Shown piece after piece: positions 39,770 to 50,430 of a stretch of 64,000 nt of DNA (the first letter of the stretch is position 1; each line of letters begins with the position of its first letter). Source of the stretch: Laburnicola sp. R22_1 (Eukaryota > Ascomycota > Dothideomycetes > Pleosporales > Didymosphaeriaceae); assembly GCA_014281115.1 (NCBI GenBank), contig JACONQ010000005.1:434001-498000 (forward strand), written 5' to 3'. The notes beneath the pieces were generated by a model. That model was not told the DNA's origin. It worked only from the letters and a program-made list of their open reading frames with translations, and searched no databases. A program made the translations under genes and the position numbers.

Positions 39770-41100
39770 AAACTACTATTAAGTAAGCGCTTTTGTAAGT
39801 CTATCTACTAGCATATTGCTTATTTTTAGGTAGGTAACTTTAAATAATTCTTTTATATATACTTAATATAGCGATATATTCTAGATATTAATATAGTACA
39901 GATAAGTGTTAATGTACTTATTCTTCCTAATTACTAGTCTAATTATTTATTAATTATTATAAAAACATTCTATATATATTCTAAATTAAGCTTAAGTTCC
40001 TTAAAGAACTACTTTAGTGCTATTACTTCTTTGCTTAGATACTTAAGTGCGAGTAGCTTAGCTTTAGTAATAGAAGTTATAACTATACTCTAATAAGTAG
40101 CCTTCTAAAGTATTGCTCTACTATAGAGTATAACTATATATTTATAAGATAATTTCTAAGTTTCTAAATTAACCGCAAATAAAGCATTGCCATAAATTAT
40201 AAGATTAGATTTATTATATTAGCTATACTAAATAGATTACTAGCGCGTTCTTTAAAGATATATAATTACTTAGTTAACTATAGTAAAATAATATTTACTT
40301 AAATTTATTAGAAAGTATAAGAGCTTTAAAATAGCAAACGCAATATTAGGTTTAAGTATAATTACTATATACAGTATTAATCTAATATATTCCTTGTAGC
40401 TCTTAATCTTCTACTTAGTCGCTTTTCCTATAATCTTTATAAGCTCTTTTAACAAAAAAGGTGTTATAGAAAAGCTTCTATTATCTTTAAAATTAAATTT
40501 CTTTATAATCTTATTAATATAAGTATTATAAACAAGCGTAATTATTCTATTCTTATAATCTTATATTACTTAAACGCCTAGAAACTATTTAACTAGTTTA
40601 TAGTTTTTAATCTTATATTTTACTTTAATATAGCTCTAAAGCTTCTATACCTCTACTTTATAAGCTTTATTAAAGATTAAAAGTATATTATTAATATAGA
40701 AGAGTACTAAGGTTTTGCAATCTTTGCTATAAATAAACAAAGTTCTTCTTTTAAGGCTATAAGTTCTATAGATTTTAGCGATCCTAAGAACTCTTTATAC
40801 TAAAGCAGCGCTACGTCTCTTAATCTATATAGGGCTTAATTAAGAGACATGCACTTGCTATATTACTTAAACCGATTTAGAAGCTTATAAATGACTAGGT
40901 TATTAGCTATAATATAAGTGTTTAAGAACGCTCCTACTATATTATATTAAATAATCTCTAAATTATATTCTACTATAATTACTATTATAGTTCTAAATAA
41001 CTATACTGCAAGCGTCGCTGCGTAGGTTAATTAAAGCAAGTCCTTAATCTAGAAATTACCTCTTACAACAATTTAAGCCTTACACTTTAGAAAGTACCTA
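39770..41100 (-). pseudogene. Copia B RT and RNase H remnant
   Basis: RNase H motifs lie at about 39,780-40,300 and the RT catalytic loop at about 40,680-40,705, with upstream RT sequence to about 41,100. Both catalytic Asp codons of the YVDD loop read Asn. The reading frame is broken by multiple stops. This would be the C-terminal half of the Copia polyprotein. Confidence 0.75.
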
Positions 41101-44100
41101 TTTTAATTAAATTTATAGGTTTAAACCCACTTTAATAGAAGTAATTATCTAGTAACTTATACTTAATTAATTACTATCTAGGTTCCTTTCTTCTTAAGTA
41201 TAGCAATTTTAATATAGAAGGCTTGCTTAAAGAGCTTTTTAAGTAGATAATTAGTAAGGTATTTCTATAAGGTAGGCAGCTTTAGCAGCTTATCTCTATA
41301 TAGATAAGTAGAAAGTAATACCTTTAGTATCTTTTTAAGCATTGCTATAGCAACTATAAAATTTATTATAGTGTACTTTTAGTGCTTATTCTAGGCTCCC
41401 TATACTTCTAGAATATATATATATATATATATATAAAATTATCTTAAAGATCTTCTATTATATATCTAGTAATTAGTGCATATATATCTAATTTACCTCC
41501 TAGCTATTTAGTAGTATTATTATATTAATTATAATCTCTTTATTTTTAAAGAGATAGATAGTCCTAAATACGTATGTCGATATTGTTACCTTAAAGTCTT
41601 TTACTTAATTTTATAGATACTTAATCTTGCCTTTGCCTTTAGCTTACTAGTAGGTTATCTATTTTCTCTAGCGCAGTTAAGCTCCTAGGGCTAGATTAAG
41701 AGGCAGCTATAAAGCTCTTAGGCTCTACACTTTAGAAAGAACGCTTTCCTAGATTAGTGCACACTCTAGTAGCTATTAGTCTCCCTATAATTCTTTAACT
41801 AATTATGCTCTAGATTGCCTAGCTCTAGTATCTATTTAGAAGTTATAAGCCTTATATGCTTGCTTTAAACTATACAAATTCTTAACTACTTACTAGCTAA
41901 GCTCGCTACCTATATATTAGTTCTGTTAGCTACTTAATTGCTAGTCTAGCTGGCTATACTCTTAGATTACTACATAAGAGCACTACATTCTATTTACTTA
42001 GTACTTGCTTACTTATTTAGTATAGTAAAAAGATTAACAATATTTATAAACTCTTCTTCTAAATTATTAATCTTCCCCTTATATAGAACTTTAATAATCT
42101 TTACTACTTCTTTATAAGATATACCTTAATTAGCTTTATCCTTATAGAATAAGGTCTTATTAAATATAATATTACGCGTAGTAATTATCTAACTAAATAC
42201 TAGATTCTATATCCTATAGAGATTTAATACTCTATAACTAATAGGATATCTAATATAGCCCCTAAGATTCACTTTAAATTCTTATTTATTCTGCCCTACT
42301 ACTTAATTCCTTTTTAAAGGATATGCTTAGCAGCTATAGGCGTAAATTCCACTCTAATTAGGACAAAGATTAGGTATCTATACTTATATTTAAGCAGGCC
42401 TATACTAATAGAAATACTGTCTAAACTAATTTTTAAGCACTTTATCTAGTGCTTAAAAAGTATATAAAGCTATTAGGCTCTTACTATAAAGGTAAGCAGC
42501 TACACTTAGAATCTTAGGCTATATTTTAGGTAGTAGATTTATGCTTTCCCTTATTTTTATAGCTTTAGTAATAATCTCTTACTCTATTTACTTAGGTGTT
42601 TTATTAAGTTCGTGCGTATATAATAGGGTGTAGCTAATCTTAATTTCTTATTTGTCTATAGACTTCTTATAGGCTAATTATTCCCTTTAGAGAAGAGTAG
42701 CGGTATTATTATTCTAATAGATTATAATAATTTTAAGTTTATATTTATTTTCTACCTATTAGTTAAACTTAATTATTACTTGCATAATTTCTAGTAGAGA
42801 TTTTAATATAAGGTTGTTGTGATAGATCTTTTCACTAAATTCCTTCTTAATAATTAAGCTCTATAGCTCTCTAAGAAATCTTACTAGGAAGTTAAATAGA
42901 TCCTAAGAAATATAGTAGAATAGTCTTAGAGATTGTTTTCTTAGGCGCCTAGAAATTATTCTTATTATATATATTACAATATAATACTAATAGTCTTTTC
43001 TCTAAGTGCTAAGGATATACACATTTTGCGCGTTCTAAACTAGAGCTTAAAATACTTATCAGCCTAAATAACCTAATTAAAGGTGCTAGAGTTCCTTAGT
43101 GTCTGCTTATAGAAGATTATAGTATAATTATCTAATTACTATAGCTAAAGAATAGTAGGAAAAAGGCTTATATTTAATAAAGGTAAAGTTATAGACACTA
43201 TTTAGTTCTGCTAAGATAATATTTTAAGTAAGAGTTTCTATACGCAATAATTTATCCAAACCTAAATACTAAATCTCTGCCTTTCTTAGATAAGCTTTAA
43301 AGATAATATTAATATAAAAACCTTTTATAACCTTAATATTCTTAAGTAAAAGATATTTAATACGCGCACTGTGCTTACTAGTAAGCACACCCTTTATAAG
43401 TTAATCTTCTATTTTTAAAATTAGAAAAGTCTAAGTTCTAGCTTTAACACTCTAGATTAAGCTCGCTTTCTTAAATAACCTAGGTAGTAGAAGTAATTAA
43501 TTATTAACAAAATAAACTGCAGCTCTTCTATTAAGAATAGTACTCTATACAAGCAGGTAATTGCTAGAATATATTATTAAGTATACCCCTAAGCTCTTCT
43601 ATAGCTGCTTATTAAAGACTAATAGATTAATTAGAGCATAAGCTATTAATCCTAAATAGGTAGAAGTAGTTAAGTTCCTTACTATAGGTATAGACTTTTA
43701 GCCTTTTACTTTATTTCCTACTACAAAGCTCCTTCTATTACAAAGATACTAAACAATTATTAATACTTTTACGTTCTTTCTTAGTAAGAGTAATTAGTAG
43801 CACTTCTTTAGGGCATTTGCTAGTAATAGTAGTTTAAAGGCATTAGTAATTAAAATTATTCTACTTATACTTTCTAGGTCTATAAGGGCACTTATTAGCC
43901 TTCTTATAAGCTTTCTTATTTAAGCCGCTACTATTTTGCTTCTTTTAATTATTATTTTAACTAGTAATTATTGCAAATATACCTAACAACTTACTATAAG
44001 ATGCTTAAAGCTAGTGCTCCTAAATAAGTATAGAGTAGACCTTCCTAATATTAGCAAGATTATTACCTTAATACTAAACAAGGCGTCTTATATAAGACGC

Positions 44101-44895
44101 TAGTTTATTAATTAGGCCTATTTTAGTATAAGGTTAACTATTAGCGCGTCTAAAAAGTTATATATAGTAAGCTTACCTCTTATATTAGAAAGCTTAAAAC
44201 TCTTAGCCTTATTAAAAAGGAGCTACTAATCTTAATACTATATTTTAGGTGTCTACCTTCTATACTTAGCCTTTTTAAGGTGTGCTTAGTATTAGGTACG
44301 TACTAGGTTCTTTATACTTACTTCTATTAGAGCTAGATTTTCTAAAGCATCTTAATAAGCGTTTATAGAGAGGTCTATTTTTTATTATTTATTATAATTA
44401 TAGCTAGTGCTAGTACATCTTAGGACACTATAGCATAAATCTATAAAGCGAGATCCTAGATCTTTATTATATTAATTTACTAGTCTTATGCTTCTACTTA
44501 ATACTTTACAATCTAAATATTATATAGTTTAATCTAATTATTATATATAGCGTTGCTTATACTTGTAGTCTTCTTTAGAAGTATAGAATAAGTTAGTTAG
44601 ATTAAATCTTAATTAATAATTTTATTACCGTTAGGGTTAACAAGATGCTAAATCTCTTTAGAATAAGCATAAAATTAAAGCTAGATAAGCTAAAAAGGCT
44701 AGCTCGCTTAGTTAGTAAGGAGCACCTTTATAGTAGGAATTGCAATATTAGTTATTTTAATTATAGGTAAGATTTAAGCGTAGCAGAGGGTTAGCAATAA
44801 TTAATAAGAAGTAATTAGAGTGTATAAATTAGGATTCTAATATATAAGTGCGTAGGGAGAATTAGTCTATAATTTTAAAACGCTAGGCTTATAAC

Positions 44896-45078
44896 TATTA
44901 AAGAAAAACAAGTTAGAATATTAGATTTAGTAAGCAAAGTAGATAAGATTACTCTATAAGAAAGGAAGCTAAAGGGCTAGACTATATATACGCTTATAGA
45001 AAAGGAGCAGAGCTAAAATAGTACTGCTTACATAATTACGAACACGTGATCGCACCTAGTTAGAGCCTTATTTCTACA
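44896..45078 (-). repeat. Copia B LTR-like terminus (183 bp)
   Basis: It starts tattaaagaaaaac and ends ttatttctaca, with TG...CA-type ends after allowing one RIP change. It has identical length to the copies at 16182-16364 and 36427-36609. Confidence 0.55.
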
Positions 45079-45395
45079 ATAAATATTAATATAGGATTAC
45101 GTACCTTATCCTAATCTAGGTTAGAAAAGGTAAGATAACTCTAGAGTAGCTGTGCTAGTAGGCTTTAGGAGTAATTAAGTAAGATATTAATAGTCTTGTG
45201 TAAGGCTCTTCTAATTCTAAATAAAATAGAATAACTAGTACTAATTTATATAAAAGATAGCACTATAGAGAATTAACTATAAAGACTTAAAACTAAGGAG
45301 ATCCTCTAGATCTATATAGTCCTAATCTTTGCTATCCTACTTAAGCTACTTCAGCTGCTTAAGCTTCTACTATTCTTAATTACCTTAATTACTTT
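45079..45395. other. AT-rich spacer, nothing recognised
   Basis: This region lies between the Copia B terminus and a tandem repeat. No ORF, repeat match or RNA gene was seen. Confidence 0.45.
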
Positions 45396-45515
45396 AATTA
45401 CCTTAATTATAATCTGTCTACTTAAGGTCTTAGCGTCTTACTAAGCCTTAATTACCTTAATTATAATCTGTCTACTTAAGGTCTTAGTGTCTTGCTAAGC
45501 CTTAATTACTTTAAT
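45396..45515. repeat. Tandem repeat, 54-bp unit, about 2.2 copies
   Basis: The units start at 45396, 45450 and 45504. Each begins aattaccttaattataatc and includes ctacttaaggtcttag. The two full copies differ by G/A and A/G changes. Confidence 0.85.
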
Positions 45516-45719
45516 TACTATTATATAACTACTTATCTAAGCTGCCCTACGTATTATTATATTGCCTGTCTATAGTATTGTCCTACACAATTACCTCCCT
45601 AGTGTAATTATTTAGTTATGACTTTTATTACGTGGTAACATTATACAATAAAAGCTTAAAAATATAACTAAAAATAAAGGTAATAAAGACTATAAGGAAA
45701 GTAAAGGAAAAAATTTTTA

Positions 45720-46395
45720 TTATAAGATATAAAATACTAAAAGCATAGAAAGGTTATTATATACTACTATATACGGCACCTAATTCTAATTAAAGACTAA
45801 GCTTAAACACCTTAATAACGTGACGACAGTTTAAACTCACTCGCACCCCCCTAAGTCCAAGTGGCCTCTTTGTGAAAATTTTGCTTTTAGGAGCCTCCGC
45901 GCCAAGACTCGCTTAGCGAGTTTAAACGCGCTTTTTTTTTGTAATTACCTTTTTTACGCTCTTTTTAATTACTAAGCAGGGGGCTCTACTTTTTTTTTTA
46001 AGTTATTTAAGATAAAAGCCTTTATTATCCTACCCCTAGGTAGATAAATTAATGCTACATAAAAAGCTTATTAAAATAATAGTAACTATTTAGGCTACTA
46101 TTAAAGTAGAGCATTATAAGTAATAAAGGTAAGAGTAAGTAGTATTAGTAAAAGTATAAAAAGATAGGTAGTAGTAACAAGATTCTAGATATAGTATATA
46201 ACTTACTAGTTATAAAAGAAAATTTACTACAAAAAGTTAATAAAATAATTAGGTTAGTTACTATTACAATTATAATTATAATTATTATAGCTATGCTCTT
46301 ATTAATTACTAAGTAGGGGGCTTTGCTTTTTTTATTATATTATTTAAGATAAAAGCCTTTATTGTTCTACTTCTAGATAAATAATGTAATAATAT
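45720..46395. repeat. Repeat S fragments (copy 3 and an extra tail)
   Basis: About 45,745-45,850 matches the S start (attatatactac..., cacctaattctaattaaag), and 45,850-46,062 matches the S end, so the middle of S is deleted here. A further S tail lies at 46,290-46,395. Copy 3 keeps the segment gtccaagtggcctc and ccgcgccaagactcgc in a less mutated state than the other copies. Confidence 0.6.
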
Positions 46396-46416
46396 ATTAT
46401 TACAGTAAAAAATATT

Positions 46417-47750
46417 GTAAAAGAAGACTTTGCGCACTCCTAGTACACAGTATAGCGCTATTATAGAAAGCTATAGGGGTGCTAGAAAAACGCTTTAAAA
46501 TAACATAAAGTAGTAAGATAGGTTTAGCTATTTAGGGAGAGTATGTGCAAATTAGCTAGCCTCTTACAAAGTTAATTATAAGCTATACTATGGTTTATAG
46601 GTGCTAAAGTTAATAATACTATAATACGCAGTTGCCTACGCAGTATAAAATTAGCAACTAGATATATTAAGTGTTTATCTATCTACTATACAATATATTT
46701 AATAATTACGTAAGATCTTAAGGTTATAATCTAGTATAGCTATCTTTTAACCTATTAACGCGCTTTCTACTAGATAGGTGGTTAAACGCCTATATATATA
46801 TAATAAGCAGGATAACCCTAAAGTTAAGTAGGATAATACTAATAATAAGTAGTACTACGCTAATAATAAGTAGTATAATAATATATATATATAGAACTAC
46901 TATTATAATGGTTAAACACCTATTATTCTTATAAAATATATAGCAGTATAGTATAAGTTATATAGCAAATAGATTACTATAGCTAGTTTATTTTATTATA
47001 GTGTCTAGTGATATCTAAGTGCTCTAGGAACTATAAATTTTAACTTATAGCTCTCTCTTTACTAGTTTAGCTACCTAGTTCTTAGCTATATTAGAGATAG
47101 TTATTACTAGAGCGCTTTTAGTAAGTAAGAGACAAGATTTAATTAGATCTAGAAGTAATATAGTAGTAAAAGGTATACAGAAAAGGTCTAGTATAATTTA
47201 GAATAGCTAGTAATTTACTACAAAGAAAAAATATATAAATAATAGTTACTAAAAGTATAGGGCATATATAAGTACACGCTTATTCTATAGGATTTTTATA
47301 AAAAATAGGTAAAGTAATAGCTAGGTATTTAGAGGTTAATAGGTTGTTAGTAGAGAATAGTAGAGTGCTATTTAGTAGTAAGAGTAGAGAGCGCGCGCGC
47401 AATTTAATATATATTATAGTAGTAGAGTAAGAGTCTGAATTATTAATTATCTAGTAAGGTAGTAAGAAAAGGTAGAGTCTATTATCTAGTAAAGTAGTAG
47501 GTAGATAAGTAAGTTAGAGTATTATTATTATAAGTTTGTTTATTATCTTAAAAGCTAAGGGGAGAAATATTAGTAAAATTTTAACGCGGTCTAGTTCTAG
47601 GGCTTAGCGCTTACACGTAATATTATATAATATTATATAGTATTATGTTATATAGGCGCTAGTAACGTAATAAAAACGTAGTAATTAAATGCAGTAGGGC
47701 TACTTAAAAACTAATAAGTAGAGGTAGTTTATTCTCCTACCTAGGAGGGA
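46417..47750. mobile_element. Element T, copy 2 (1.3 kb)
   Basis: It matches copy 1 (12402-13607) at both ends, for example cgcagtataaaat and cagtagggctacttaaaaac, and shares gagcgcgcgcgcaattta. Flanks aaaaatatt (46408-46416 and 47753-47761) form the apparent duplication; the target seems to be an R element. No protein. Confidence 0.6.
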
Positions 47751-48010
47751 GTAAAAATATTATTAAAGAAATTATTAATTATATAACATAGTAGTTAGTT
47801 AAATAGCTAGCCTAGAATTATATGTTTTTTTACGACTAAGAGGTTTCTAATAAAAATATTATAATATTAGTAGTTATTCCTCCTACTATTATTAACATAG
47901 AAAAGCGTTTTAAGATAGTGTTAATAAAAAGGGGCTAGCGCGTTGGCCTAAGCTCGCTAAGTGTAGAATTATATAATATTATAGATTAACTCTAGAGAAG
48001 AAGTATACTA
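47751..48010 (+). mobile_element. Element R fragment, copy E, split by element U
   Basis: The sequence aaatattattaaagaaatt to agcctagaattata, and then attatataatattatag to gaagaagta after 47973, follows the R consensus end seen at 59,420-59,535. Element U (47823-47964) interrupts it. Confidence 0.6.
47823..47964. mobile_element. Small element U (142 bp) with 9-bp target duplication
   Basis: The insertion is flanked by agaattata at 47814-47822 and 47965-47973, and other R copies show the empty site. A partial relative is at about 62,208-62,330 (ctaataaaaatatta, gaaaagcgttttaag). No clear inverted ends. Confidence 0.65.
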
Positions 48011-48030
48011 GTATTATATATTATTAATAA

Positions 48031-48120
48031 ATTATCTAGAAGTAGAATAATAAAAGCTTTTATCTTAAATAATATAATAAAAAAAGCAGAGCCCCCTGCT
48101 TACTAATTAAAAAGAGCGTG
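48031..48120 (-). repeat. S-tail repeat next to the gene island
   Basis: Reverse complement of the S tail: cttttatcttaaataatat and gcagagccccctgcttac. Two more copies in the same orientation lie just beyond the island's right side (56,763-56,832 and 56,881-56,990). Normal-composition DNA begins about 30 bp later. Confidence 0.75.
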
Positions 48121-48149
48121 GTAATAATATAATTAAGTATTATTAACAT

Positions 48150-48370
48150 TGAAATTAAAGGTCTTCTGTTTTGGGTTGGATGGGTGCTATATGTAACGTA
48201 GCATCTGCGTAGATATAGGTGTTTCTATCTGCAACCAATTACCGGGACGAAACGCCGCAGCCTGAGTGTGGTAGTATGATGTTTTTGACGACTCCGCGAG
48301 GAGGATGAACATCAATCTACCAATGAAGTCACCTGATTTTCCTTCACCATTTTTCTACGTTACCTTAAGT
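48150..48370. other. Left edge of normal-composition island, no feature recognised
   Basis: Base composition changes within a few dozen bases here: CA/TG dinucleotides and GC content return to ordinary values. No ORF or RNA gene was recognised in this short stretch. Confidence 0.5.
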
Positions 48371-48375
48371 AATTA

Positions 48376-49124
48376 ACAGAATCCCACCAGAGCACAAGGA
48401 TTTCTGATATTACTGCGCAGTGCACGCCACCTCGGCTCCGAGAAGAGACGTTCTGCATCCGAGTTTCCTCCCAAATATACGCTGGTGAGGGCTTCATATA
48501 ATCTCTCCCATGCTGGAGTAGTATGTTCTATATCCTCACATGTTATTCCTGGACGAGAAATACTCAACTTTCATACGTATGACACACCTGTCATGCATAC
48601 CTCCTCCAAAGTTTAGATCCAACGGTTTGTAATGCTTACACGGTAGAAGTGGTAACCTAGAGTATGTAATACCGACAAAGTATTGTCGTCCACTATTACT
48701 GCGATGGCCTTCGAAAACGACGCACACGGGTCAAAGCTTTCGTTCCTCGAGAGAAGTGTCACGCCTTGCATTTTAGAAAAGTCTCTTACTTGACCTCGGT
48801 CCGACCCTTTTCCTCGTAACCAAACCTCTCCCATCAACAGCGAACGACGAAGACTTTGGGCATCCTAATTGCCCGGGCTAGAGTAGTTTCTTGCGTTTTG
48901 TCGCTCTCGTCGATGCCAGTGGGTGAATCAAATTATTCCGCTTCCTCTACCAAATGAGCATGCGTCGAGCGGCGCAGCTTCAAACCAGGAGAGATCAACA
49001 AGCTGCGATTCCCCTGTCCAACACAATACAAGGCAAACGCAAGTCGTCGTTTACTGCAATAGTCAGGCAGTGTGACTATGTCCCCGTCCATGGTCATAAA
49101 ATCTACATGGGCGAAGTAAAGCAT
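48376..49124 (-). pseudogene. Possible minus-strand gene or gene relic, unidentified
   Basis: Three minus-strand open stretches lie here: 49124-48933 (starting MLYFAHVDFMTMDG), 48837-48613 (starting MMGEVWLRGKG) and 48567-48373 (ending NPCALVGFC). The last two are in the same frame and separated by 45 nt holding two stops and a possible gtatgc splice donor. Composition is normal, unlike the repeats around. I recognise no domain. It could be an exon-intron gene, a decayed gene, or chance open frames in upstream DNA of the LARP1 gene. Confidence 0.25.
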
Positions 49125-49129
49125 GCAGC

Positions 49130-50430
49130 TTAGTCAAACTTATCCGGGAACGTCTACTCTGGTGCAAGAAAGAAGTTCACAACTGTACTTATCAGTAAGC
49201 TAGGGAAGGTCCAATTCTCTCTGTATTCTTTCCGTGTTGAGAGAGGCACAACTCATAGCTTGTGGCTTGGACAAGGTTCGCATCGAAATGTATCGACAGG
49301 AAGCATCGGCTACACCATAGGCAAAGATGGGCTTGATATCGAATTGCATGCTTCGAGCGCAAGATGGGGAATATTATGATGCGAAAATCAGGGCTCAGCT
49401 CAAGTACCTAGGTCGCCATGGATGTGCCCTGCACATGTGAGCTTTATGTCTCAAACCTTGGCGGCGATGGCGGGAGTTACACTCGGGGTGGCCCAACCGT
49501 TGCTGTAGGCAACCATGCACGGGTTATCCAGCGTGGATACGTAGTCGGCAGCGTGGCGTGGCGTGAGGGTGTGCTCCCAGTCCGAGTCGGGGCCGCCATG
49601 ACGGGCAGGAACGCGGGATGAAGTGCACCGAGAGACCAGGGCAACGAGACAGGCCGGCTCAGGGAAGATCAAATGCGAGTAGGTGCGACGGGGGCAATAT
49701 GCCGGGTGGCCCGGGGCGGGTATGGAGGCCTTGCACCAGTTGTCTACTTAGTACTGTGGTACCTAATAAAGAGACAAGCTCGGCCCGGCATCATCGGGCG
49801 GCTCACTCAGAGATTTTTCCCCCTCTCTGCTCTCCCATCGTCTGCAGTCCTCCTCCGCCGCACACACACACCACGCTCGCCGAATTTCGCGACACGCCCC
49901 GGTCAAGCACCTCCAGGTCAGTTCCACCCGCATCATCGTCCTCGCCGCCGCCGCGCCCCGTGAAGCCCCCAAATCCCGCCGCCCGTCGTCGTGTGCGTCG
50001 AGCACCTCGCTGGCCATTTGCTGCGCGGTGCTGCGCGGCTGGCTCTGCCCTGCCCTCCCTGCCCTGCTCTGCCCTTCTCTGCTCCGACCTGCCTGCTGAG
50101 CCTCCCACAGCCCTGCCGTGCCTGTGCAGCTGCGTCCCGCACCGCCGTCCGCCTCGACGCCCGCTCCCCGTCTCGACTTCGCCGGCTCTGCATCGGGAAA
50201 CCTCGCCGCAGCACCGCCTGGGCCCGTCCTGCCGCACGCGAGCCGCCGTAGCTGCCTTCCAGCCCGCCGCTCGACACGTACGGAGAGGTCGCGCACCAGC
50301 CTCTCCGCACACAGCAGCCCTGGAACCTGTCCTGGCCGGTCCTTGCAGGGCTCCCGCTGGGGACGACGACAAGCGCGAACCCGCCATTGAGCACTCCTCC
50401 CCATTGCCCCATCTAAAAGCCAAGCACACC
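49130..50430 (+). promoter_or_regulatory. Upstream region and long 5' leader of the LARP1-type gene
   Basis: The last 600 bp are strongly C/T-rich on the plus strand (for example around 49,814-49,870), the usual setting of fungal transcription starts. Short upstream ATGs occur at 49418 and 49673. The main frame stays open back to an ATG at 49618, but that extension is low-complexity Pro/Arg/Ser/Ala and is best read as GC-rich leader. The exact start of transcription cannot be fixed. Confidence 0.5.

Larger units (their letters stand above)
39541..45078 (-). mobile_element. Copia B: Ty1/Copia retrotransposon on the minus strand
   Basis: On the minus strand the 3' part is at low coordinates: LVDRLTKAL near 39,780-39,805 and SITKAKLLALKYLSKE near 40,030-40,080 match the Copia RNase H end, and FYINN near 40,680-40,700 is the RT catalytic loop (YVDD in the family). 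The sequence then runs through the integrase and gag side to a 183-bp LTR-like terminus at 44896-45078. It is the uninterrupted reference that shows the empty target sites of four insertions in Copia A. All frames contain stops. Confidence 0.8.

Noticed and set aside
49618..50430. In-frame N-terminal extension of the LARP1-type protein from ATG 49618
   Set aside because: The extension is low-complexity Pro/Ser/Arg sequence from a C/T-rich leader; the ATG at 50431 has better context and is followed at once by the FSYAQAAKG segment typical of the family.
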